A DNA stretch of 15,333 nt from assembly GCA_019118725.1 (NCBI GenBank), contig DWYO01000287.1, forward strand, positions 1 to 15,333. Direction: 5' to 3'. The number at the start of each line of letters is the position of its first letter. Position 1 is the stretch's first letter. Below are positions 7,874-13,124 of this stretch, one piece after another. This DNA is from Candidatus Parabacteroides intestinavium (lineage in GTDB: Bacteria; Bacteroidota; Bacteroidia; Bacteroidales; Tannerellaceae). The translations under genes were made by a program, and so were the position numbers. The notes beneath the pieces are model-generated. The model saw only the letters and a program-made list of their open reading frames with translations, was not told where the DNA came from and did no database searches.

Positions 7874-9178
7874 TTATAAACGTGTGATACGTGCACCGAT
7901 TTGGTTCAATCGTTTGTCTACATTTTGATACCCCCGGTCTATCTGGTCGATATTGTGAATCGTACTTGTCCCTTCGGCGCTCATGGCGGCTATCAGCAGG
8001 GCTATTCCGGCGCGGATATCCGGTGATACCATGTTGGAGGCACGCAATTTGAATCGATTTCCTAATCCGATTACCGTAGCACGGTGCGGATCACATAAAA
8101 TGATTTGTGCGCCCATGTCGATCAGCTTGTCAACAAAGAACAGACGGCTTTCAAACATTTTCTGATGAATCAAGACACTTCCCACGGCTTGGGTGGCCAC
8201 GACCAGGAATACGCTCAGCAAATCCGGGGTCAGTCCGGGCCAAGGCGCATCGGCGATGGTCATGATCGAACCGTCTATGAAAGTCTCTATCTCGTAAGAA
8301 TCGTGTGGCGGGATATGGATGTCATCACCCTCTTGCTCTACCGTAATTCCTAAACGCCGGAACGAGTTGGGGATGATTCCCAGCATGTCGAACCGGGTGT
8401 TTTTGATCCGGATGTCGGAACCTGTCATGGCGGCCATGCCAATAAAGCTCCCCACCTCGATCATGTCCGGAAGGATGGTATGTTCCGTCCCGTGCAAGGA
8501 TTTAACCCCTTCGATGGTCAGCAGGTTGGACCCCACGCCTGAGATATTGGCGCCCATACGGATCAGCATGGACGAGAGTTGTTGCAGATAGGGTTCGCAA
8601 GCCGCATTGTAGATGGTCGTTTTGCCTTCGGCTAATACTGCGGCCATCAGAATGTTTGCCGTACCGGTAACCGATGCTTCGTCCAGCAACATATACGTTC
8701 CTTTCAGGTGTTTCCCCTCAATTCGGTAAACTTGGCGGGTCGCATCGTAAGAGAAGTCAGCCCCCAATTTCTGGATCCCCAGAAAATGGGTGTCCAGCCG
8801 GCGACGTCCTATCTTGTCACCTCCGGGCTTGGGGAGCAGGGCTTTTCCGAATCGGGCCACCAACGGGCCTATGATCATCACCGAACCGCGTAATGAGGCG
8901 CTTCTCCGTAAGAATTCTTCCGTTTGCAGGTAATCCAGATCCACATCATCCGCCTGGAATGTGTAGGTGCCTACTTCCGGACGTTCTACTTTTACGCGCA
9001 TATCCCGCAAAAGTTGTATCAGGTTGTTCACGTCCAATATGTCCGGAACATTATGGATGGTTACCTTTTCAGGGGTAAGCAATACGGCACAAATCACCTC
9101 CAGCGCCTCGTTTTTTGCGCCTTGTGGGATGATCTCACCGGATAGCTTATGTCCACCTTCTATGACAAACGAACTCAT
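7874..9178 (-). CDS. murA: UDP-N-acetylglucosamine 1-carboxyvinyltransferase MurA, Asp-type active-site loop
   Basis: 434 aa, normal length. It transfers the enolpyruvyl group of PEP to UDP-GlcNAc, the first committed step of peptidoglycan synthesis, in the cytoplasm. Visible: K22-N23 in QGAKNEALE; the active-site loop PKPGGDKIGRRRLDTH at 116-131; D319 in WPGLTPDLLSV, the expected catalytic Asp; and R389 in SPDIRAGIALL near the C-terminus. In the loop, the position of E. coli Cys115 is D121 (GAC codon at 8816-8818). That Cys is the residue alkylated by fosfomycin, and Asp-type MurA enzymes of mycobacteria and chlamydia are resistant. Its ATG overlaps the DUF4290 stop by 4 nt (ATGA), a sign of translational coupling. 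There is no second murA copy in the window. Confidence 0.97.
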   Translation of the reverse strand: MSSFVIEGGHKLSGEIIPQGAKNEALEVICAVLLTPEKVTIHNVPDILDVNNLIQLLRDMRVKVERPEVGTYTFQADDVDLDYLQTEEFLRRSASLRGSVMIIGPLVARFGKALLPKPGGDKIGRRRLDTHFLGIQKLGADFSYDATRQVYRIEGKHLKGTYMLLDEASVTGTANILMAAVLAEGKTTIYNAACEPYLQQLSSMLIRMGANISGVGSNLLTIEGVKSLHGTEHTILPDMIEVGSFIGMAAMTGSDIRIKNTRFDMLGIIPNSFRRLGITVEQEGDDIHIPPHDSYEIETFIDGSIMTIADAPWPGLTPDLLSVFLVVATQAVGSVLIHQKMFESRLFFVDKLIDMGAQIILCDPHRATVIGLGNRFKLRASNMVSPDIRAGIALLIAAMSAEGTSTIHNIDQIDRGYQNVDKRLNQIGARITRL

Positions 9179-9777
9179 CTGTTGCTTTTTCTTGTGTAAT
9201 TATTTTTCTTATTATTGTTACGTGCCAATATATCCCTGCTTTCCGTCAGCTTGTGGACGTTTTCGTCCAAGACGATTTTACCACCGGATAGTTCATCCAG
9301 GTCCTTGAATATCTTTCTGTCGTCTACCGATTCCTTGTTCCAGGTCAGGAATGATTTCTTCATTTGGGTGGCCAGTAGTTTCACCAGTTGATCCTTTTCT
9401 GCCCCGTTCGGATATTCGGTAGCTTTCTTTATCATCAGCTCCAGCGTCTTTCCATAATGGCGATAGCGGATACGCGAATTGTTGTACGGGATGCGCGGTG
9501 GGCGAGTGTAAAGGTTTTCTTTCTTCACAATCTCATACGGGTAATCAATATCCAGCTTAAAGTCAGACATGATAGCCAGATGATCCCATAAGATATGTTT
9601 GAAATCGTTTACATCGCGCAAGTGCGGGAACATATTTCCCATCACGTTGATAATCGTGTTTGCGCAACGTTTCCGTTCATTCCGGTCTTCTATGGTAACG
9701 CAATAATCCACCATTCGCTGGATATTCCGTCCATATTCGGGTAACACCAATCTTTTCTCTTGTGTATTATATTCCAT
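9175..9777 (-). CDS. DUF4290 family protein (conserved in Bacteroidetes, function unknown)
   Basis: 200 aa from the chosen start. The N-terminus MEYNTQEKRLVLPEYGRNIQ followed by RMVDYCVTIEDRNERKRCANTIINVMGNMFP is what I recognise as DUF4290, a family largely limited to Bacteroidetes and near murA. It is soluble, rich in charged residues, with no signal peptide or membrane helix, and ends in an Asn/Lys/Arg-rich tail. An upstream in-frame TTG at 9801 would add 8 residues, but that codon lies inside the -7 box TATATTTG (9799-9806), so the ATG at 9777 with AAAGTAAGAAGA before it is the real start. The stop overlaps the murA ATG by 4 nt, so the product is probably made in step with MurA. I infer an envelope-related role from context only. 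Confidence 0.85.
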   Translation of the reverse strand: MEYNTQEKRLVLPEYGRNIQRMVDYCVTIEDRNERKRCANTIINVMGNMFPHLRDVNDFKHILWDHLAIMSDFKLDIDYPYEIVKKENLYTRPPRIPYNNSRIRYRHYGKTLELMIKKATEYPNGAEKDQLVKLLATQMKKSFLTWNKESVDDRKIFKDLDELSGGKIVLDENVHKLTESRDILARNNNKKNNYTRKSNR

Positions 9778-9798
9778 TCTTCTTACTTTGTTTGCGTG

Positions 9799-9806
9799 CA
9801 AATATA
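9799..9806 (-). promoter_or_regulatory. -7 box of the DUF4290-murA-rimM-M23-dxr operon
   Basis: The minus strand reads TATATTTG, a full match to TAnnTTTG, 12 nt after the stop of the upstream tail-anchored protein gene and about 22 nt before the ATG at 9777. The -33 region is weak. It gives the murA operon a promoter of its own in addition to any transcript coming from 10628-10635. Confidence 0.55.
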
Positions 9807-9817
9807 CTGAAATTCTA

Positions 9818-10585
9818 CTAAAATGCTTTCATCAACAGATTTAAAAGAAACAAAATCAGGGCGAGCAGGGCAGCTTGCCATAAAAAACGCCGATTGTTTC
9901 TTTTCTCTTTCAGAAAGGCTTGGAGGTCTGTATCCGACCAGTTTCGGAAGATTTCTTCCTTTTCCCGGTCATCCGCCACATTATCTTCGGTATCGGAAAA
10001 GAGGGTAGTGGCTTCGTATTGCAATCGGAACGCATTGTCCTTGTCTATAAGCCGCTCCAGTTCAAAACGTTCCCGTTGTTTCATCTCTTCGGATAGATAA
10101 CGTCCGATCTGCTTCTGTCTTTTGAGCATTTCGGTATGTTCGGTATCCGGCCAACCTATCCGGGCCTTTCCGGCCACCTTCCGGATGCAGTCAAGGATAT
10201 CTTCTTCCGCAAGGTCCTGTATGTTTTCCCTTTCGGCCAGCCATACCCGTACCAGACGATAGATGCCGATGTACTGCTCTTGTTGTTGCCATTCCTCCTC
10301 GAAAGCTTTTGAGTCGGTACGTTCTTTTTCCCCTTTATCCGATTGAAGAATCAGCTCTGTTCCCTTGCGGAACAGCCTTATTTTTAACGGGATGGCGTTG
10401 TCTTCTGATGGGGTGTTTGCCTCTTTGGCCAATTGGTAGAAGCTTTCATCATAGATGTTCCGCAAGACCCTCCGCGGGAGCGCGAATCGCTTCCGGATAA
10501 AAAGCTGGAAGGGCTTCCAATTCTTATCATAAAAGAAAGATAGTCTTCCTTTTTCCTCTATTGGCGAAGAGATTGTTTCGCTCAT
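9818..10585 (-). CDS. Uncharacterised tail-anchored membrane protein
   Basis: 255 aa from the ATG at 10585. I do not recognise the family. The body is highly charged and probably largely helical, with acidic clusters (KAFEEEWQQQEQY at about 93-105; a Lys/Arg/Glu-rich helix near 150-185). A conserved-looking N-terminal part reads RLSFFYDKNWKPFQLF and IRKRFALPRRVLRNIYDESFY. One hydrophobic segment at about 234-253 (FLWQAALLALILFLLNLL) is followed by only MKAF, so the bulk should face the cytoplasm, anchored by its C-terminus; there is no signal peptide. A longer reading from the TTG at 10630 is rejected because it lies in the -7 box at 10628-10635. It precedes DUF4290 by 40 nt, so an envelope or cell-division-linked role is possible, but this is context only. 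Confidence 0.75.
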   Translation of the reverse strand: MSETISSPIEEKGRLSFFYDKNWKPFQLFIRKRFALPRRVLRNIYDESFYQLAKEANTPSEDNAIPLKIRLFRKGTELILQSDKGEKERTDSKAFEEEWQQQEQYIGIYRLVRVWLAERENIQDLAEEDILDCIRKVAGKARIGWPDTEHTEMLKRQKQIGRYLSEEMKQRERFELERLIDKDNAFRLQYEATTLFSDTEDNVADDREKEEIFRNWSDTDLQAFLKEKRNNRRFLWQAALLALILFLLNLLMKAF

Positions 10586-10627
10586 ATCTTTTTTCGTTTT
10601 TCTGCTGGGTACCTCTCTATCTTCGGA

Positions 10628-10635
10628 CAAAGATA
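10628..10635 (-). promoter_or_regulatory. -7 box of the tail-anchored protein gene
   Basis: The minus strand reads TATCTTTG, a full match to TAnnTTTG, with TTTT 21 nt upstream as a weak -33 element (about 10657-10660). The leader of about 40 nt ends in ACGAAAAAAGAT before the ATG at 10585. The palindrome at 10712-10727 lies about 77 bp upstream, a possible regulator site. Confidence 0.55.
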
Positions 10636-10711
10636 GGCATTTCTTTGTTTAGTTGGAAAATATCATCTGTTTTTTCTTGAAATTGGTGTTGGTGTTCCAA
10701 TCTGTTGTTTG

Positions 10712-10727
10712 CATCACCCGGGTGATG
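10712..10727. repeat. Perfect 16-bp palindrome
   Basis: CATCACCC-GGGTGATG is a perfect dyad; counting one wobble position it extends to 20-22 bp (TT...AA ends). It is GC-rich within an AT-rich spacer. It could be the site of a dimeric regulator, a cruciform, or one copy of a dispersed short palindrome. The next visible gene downstream on the minus strand is the tail-anchored protein. Confidence 0.6.
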
Positions 10728-10789
10728 TAATTAGTTGGATGGGGGATAAAATGGGTCTCTTGCCTGTTAACCTGAGCTTGCCAAAGTGG

Positions 10790-10824
10790 AATATAAACAA
10801 AAAGCCCGGACCTATGCCGGGCTT
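10790..10824 (-). terminator. Intrinsic terminator (minus strand)
   Basis: An 8-bp stem, AAGCCCGG (10802-10809) with CCGGGCTT (10817-10824), has a 7-nt loop and on the minus strand is followed by TTTTGTTTATA. It ends transcripts coming from mscS or from the candidate sRNA promoter at 10910-10917. On the plus strand the tail CTTTACTT is weaker, though partial activity there is possible. Confidence 0.85.
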
Positions 10825-10905
10825 CTTTACTTGTTAGTTAGTAGTATTAATAATAGAGTAACAAAAAGTTCTTGTTCTATTTTAGTCTTTTTGCATTCTT
10901 TTCGG
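10794..10905 (-). ncRNA. Candidate small RNA between mscS and the tail-anchored protein gene
   Basis: A full-match -7 box TATCTTTG lies on the minus strand at 10910-10917, and a strong intrinsic terminator lies about 100 nt downstream (10802-10824), with no credible ORF between them: the first ATG gives only MQKD. The predicted RNA of about 110 nt holds an A/U-rich hairpin (CAAAAAG...CTTTTTG) and the GC-rich terminator hairpin. No -33 TTTG is seen at proper spacing (the nearest is 12 nt away), so this could instead be the 3' UTR of mscS. I cannot assign it to a known RNA family. Confidence 0.35.
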
Positions 10906-10909
10906 TTCA

Positions 10910-10917
10910 CAAAGATA
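10910..10917 (-). promoter_or_regulatory. Possible promoter (-7 box) of the candidate sRNA
   Basis: The minus strand reads TATCTTTG, matching TAnnTTTG exactly and identical to the box at 10628-10635. It is about 96 nt after the mscS stop and has no mRNA gene right after it, which is why it is linked to the small RNA candidate. The -33 element is missing. Confidence 0.4.
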
Positions 10918-11013
10918 GATAATTCTGCGCAAATTTTATTCTTTTTCCTGGAATTCTAACTAACCCGTTCGGTTTCTGAACAAAAGATGCGTGTGAGCCA
11001 ACATAATGCTCTT

Positions 11014-11862
11014 TTAGTCCTTGGCCTGATGAACGGTAAGTTGCGGGAATGGGAAGCCGATGCCTTCCGCATTGAAGCGTTCATAGACAGCCCGGTTCAG
11101 ATCATAATATACATTCCAATAATCGCCACTCTTGACCCATACCCTTACCACGAAATTGATACTGCTATCTGCCAGTTGGCTCATGGCCACAAAAGGTTCG
11201 GCCGGTTCATGGAGTATGCGTGTGTCTTGAGCAATCAGTTCGTCCAGGACGCGCTTTACATGCGCATAATCGCTCCCGTATTCTACACCGAAGGTCCATT
11301 CCACCCGGCGGACGGTCTGATAGCTATAATTAATCACCACACCGCTGCTCAGGGATCCGTTCGGAATATAAATGACTTTATTATCGGTTGTTACCAATAC
11401 GGTATGAAATATCTGAATCTCCTTTACCGTCCCGGAAACATCTTGGGCCTCGATAAAATCGCCTACTTTGTAGGGTTTGAATACCAGGATAATCAATCCG
11501 CCGGCAAAGTTTGACAGATTCCCGCTCAAGGCCATACCTATGGCGACACCGGCTGAAGCCAGCAGGGCCGCAAACGAGGAGGTCTGTACGCCTAATACAC
11601 CTACCACCGAAACTATCAATAATATCATCAGAACCACATGGACCAGGCTTCCGATGAAGCTTTTGACCGATGGGTCGATATTACGTTTCAATAAAATCTT
11701 TTCTACTAATTTGTTGATCAGACTGATTGCTAACCGACCGATAATAAATACCAGAAAAGCCTTGATTAGAATCCAACCCAAATGAGCGCCCTGTTCAACC
11801 AGCAGGTCTATCCAATGGGCAATGGGGGCGTTCGCTCCCGAAGTGCTTGTTAATAACATCAT
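11014..11862 (-). CDS. Small-conductance mechanosensitive ion channel, MscS family
   Basis: 282 aa, close to the E. coli MscS length. The inner-membrane homoheptameric channel opens under membrane tension to release solutes after osmotic downshock. Helices TM1 (about 27-53) and TM2 (about 70-92) are followed by the pore helix TM3, with small residues SFAALLASAGVAIGMALSG at 96-114 and NFAGGLIILVFKPYKVGDFIE at 118-138. The beta domain (about 130-180, with IPNGSLSSGVVINYS) and the alpha/beta C-terminal cage domain end with FPFPQ at 270-274. The ATG at 11862 is chosen; a second ATG one codon later is equally possible. It is monocistronic, diverging from the TPR gene across a 226-bp region, and its transcript probably ends at 10802-10824. 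Confidence 0.94.
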   Translation of the reverse strand: MMLLTSTSGANAPIAHWIDLLVEQGAHLGWILIKAFLVFIIGRLAISLINKLVEKILLKRNIDPSVKSFIGSLVHVVLMILLIVSVVGVLGVQTSSFAALLASAGVAIGMALSGNLSNFAGGLIILVFKPYKVGDFIEAQDVSGTVKEIQIFHTVLVTTDNKVIYIPNGSLSSGVVINYSYQTVRRVEWTFGVEYGSDYAHVKRVLDELIAQDTRILHEPAEPFVAMSQLADSSINFVVRVWVKSGDYWNVYYDLNRAVYERFNAEGIGFPFPQLTVHQAKD

Positions 11863-11902
11863 GTTTGTCTTTTTTTATTTAGTTATTTCTTAAGATTGTT
11901 GG

Positions 11903-11934
11903 CAAAGCTATAAAGAATTTATAATTTCAGGAAA
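11903..11934 (-). promoter_or_regulatory. Promoter of the MscS-family gene
   Basis: The minus strand -7 box TAGCTTTG (11903-11910) matches TAnnTTTG and follows TTTC (11931-11934; consensus TTTG) with a 20-nt spacer. The leader to the ATG at 11862 is about 35 nt and A-rich. It is back to back with the plus-strand promoter, and the two -33 regions overlap. Confidence 0.6.
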
Positions 11935-11958
11935 AACCGAAATAAATATTTAGCTTTG
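11925..11958 (+). promoter_or_regulatory. Promoter of the TPR protein gene
   Basis: The plus strand -7 box TAGCTTTG (11951-11958) is identical to the minus-strand box at 11903-11910. A TTTC at about 11925-11928 is a weak -33 element with a 22-nt spacer. The start would lie near 11964, leaving a leader of about 125 nt before the ATG at 12089, long for this window. Confidence 0.5.
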
Positions 11959-12007
11959 CATACGTTATATACAACAACAATATTTAAGTTTTTAAGTTTA
12001 TGGGTTT

Positions 12008-12061
12008 ATGCGTTTTTTTGTTCTCAAGGTGAAATATGCCCTAAAACGTATAGATCCATGA
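12008..12061 (+). CDS. Possible leader peptide ORF upstream of the TPR gene
   Basis: A 17-codon ORF, MRFFVLKVKYALKRIDP, lies in the long leader of the TPR gene. Its stop overlaps (ATGA) the start of a second short ORF at 12058-12096 (MNPENKEQDIYA), which in turn overlaps the TPR start at 12089. The chain of overlaps suggests translational coupling, but short ORFs like this arise by chance in such sequence and no strong ribosome site is seen, so confidence is low. Confidence 0.2.
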   Translation: MRFFVLKVKYALKRIDP

Positions 12062-12088
12062 ACCCGGAAAACAAAGAACAGGATATTT

Positions 12089-12919
12089 ATGCTTAGACGA
12101 TTACTATTTCTTGCATGTTTTTTTTTAGGTGTTGCCAATCTGCATCTTTCAGCGCAGACATATGAGGAATGGATTGAGAAAAGTTGTGATTCGGTAGATA
12201 AGCAGGACTGGGTATCGGCGGAAGAGGCTTTGAAAAATGCCATGCGTGAGGAACCCGGAAATCCGGCAAACTTCGCCCTTTTATGTAATCTGGGAACTAT
12301 CCAGCGCCGGCAAGGGAAAAAGCAGGAGGCGCTGGTCTCGTATACTGCGGCTTTGAGCCGGCACCCGAAAAGTGTGACGATTTTGGAGAACCGGGCTTCT
12401 CTTTATACGGAGCTGGGCGAGACGGATAAAGCCATTAATGACTACAATGCGTTGCTCATCGTAGAGCCGGAGCACCAGGAGGCGCTTTATTGTCGTGGAT
12501 TACTTTATCTGTCACAAAAGAAATTTACCGCCGCTGAGTCCGACTTCGATAAGATTCTCCAAATCAATGAAAAGTCGGTTCGTGCGCGTTTAGGCTATGC
12601 GGTAATGGAGAAGTTGCGGGGAAATTATACGGAAAGCGAGCGGATTTACAATTATCTGATTAGTGAAATGCCCCGTGAGTGGGTTTTGTATGAAGGGCGT
12701 GCAGACCTGTATTTCCTGATGGGAAAGAATGCCCGGGCCATGGCTGATATTAACAAGGTGTTTGTTGAAAGCAAACCTTCGGCCTCTCTTTATGTCTTGC
12801 GGGCGAAGGTGAAGATTGCTCAATATGAAAAGGAACCGGCCAAAGAGGATTTGGCGAAAGCAAAAGAAATGGGCTATGATGCCCAAATTATTGATGAGCT
12901 TTTACGGATGTGTGAATGA
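12089..12919 (+). CDS. Secreted tetratricopeptide-repeat protein
   Basis: 276 aa. Residues 1-22/23 are a signal peptide (MLRRLLFLACFFLG..LSAQ), with no lipobox Cys at the cleavage point, so the product should be periplasmic or surface-exposed and soluble. The rest is a run of helix pairs with TPR spacing: about 60-93 (ALLCNLGTIQRRQGKKQEAL), 95-127 (ILENRASLYTELGETDKAI), 129-161 (ALYCRGLLYLSQKKFTAAE), 163-195 (ARLGYAVMEKLRGNYTESE), 197-229 (LYEGRADLYFLMGKNARAM) and a last pair to about 270. TPRs bind protein partners; no enzymatic domain is present, so it is likely an adaptor or assembly factor, partner unknown. The start is preceded by AACAGGATATTT. It is monocistronic and ends before the inverted-repeat element at 12940-13058. 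Confidence 0.88.
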   Translation: MLRRLLFLACFFLGVANLHLSAQTYEEWIEKSCDSVDKQDWVSAEEALKNAMREEPGNPANFALLCNLGTIQRRQGKKQEALVSYTAALSRHPKSVTILENRASLYTELGETDKAINDYNALLIVEPEHQEALYCRGLLYLSQKKFTAAESDFDKILQINEKSVRARLGYAVMEKLRGNYTESERIYNYLISEMPREWVLYEGRADLYFLMGKNARAMADINKVFVESKPSASLYVLRAKVKIAQYEKEPAKEDLAKAKEMGYDAQIIDELLRMCE

Positions 12920-12939
12920 GAAGAAACTATTAAAAAGAC

Positions 12940-13058
12940 GGTGTGTCATAATTGCAAACTGCTGCGTTATTTTCGGAATTCGGGCTAAGTCATTTACTCC
13001 AGTAAACTCCTGTCGCCCTCATCCTCAATGCCTTGCATTTTGCTAATTCTGACACACC
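12940..13058. repeat. 119-bp dyad-symmetric element (MITE-like or large hairpin)
   Basis: The ends are GGTGTGTCA (12940-12948) and TGACACACC (13050-13058). The symmetry continues inward: GGTGTGTCA-T-AATT-GCAAACTGC on the left against GGTGTGTCA-G-AATT-A-GCAAAATGC on the right arm read in reverse complement, only two mismatches and one extra base over about 24 positions. The centre is TTTACT-CC-AGTAAA (12993-13006), whose midpoint matches that of the outer arms, so the whole piece is one large imperfect dyad. There is no ORF in it and no clear target-site duplication. From memory, similar sequence occurs between genes in other Bacteroidales genomes, which would fit a non-autonomous mobile or REP-like element; this is unverified. 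Confidence 0.65.
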
Positions 13059-13060
13059 TT

Positions 13061-13102
13061 AAAGGGGCTGCATCAAAACATTCATTTTGACACAGCCCCT
13101 TT
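13061..13102. terminator. Bidirectional hairpin terminator between the TPR gene and the CoA-transferase gene
   Basis: AAAGGGGCTG (13061-13070) pairs with CAGCCCCTTT (13093-13102). Inside it TCAAAA pairs with TTTTGA across a 2x2 internal loop, leaving the loop CATTCA. It lies between convergent genes (stops at 12919 and 13125). U-runs are short on both sides, so termination efficiency is uncertain, but the stem is long and GC-rich at its base. Confidence 0.75.
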
Positions 13103-13124
13103 GTCATTATAGCTATTTGATACT

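Noticed and set aside
10649..10714. 21-codon minus-strand ORF starting within the 16-bp palindrome
   Set aside because: It begins with an ATG made by the palindrome, encodes a low-complexity Asn/Thr/Lys peptide, has no promoter and ends just before the promoter of the next gene.
10987..11514. 175-aa open frame on the plus strand
   Set aside because: It is antisense to the well-supported MscS gene, has no ribosome site or recognisable domain, and its composition follows from the opposite coding strand.
12940..13102. CRISPR-like array or tRNA in the structured region after the TPR gene
   Set aside because: There are no repeated spacers and no cloverleaf or T-loop sequence; the structure is explained by one long dyad plus a terminator hairpin.
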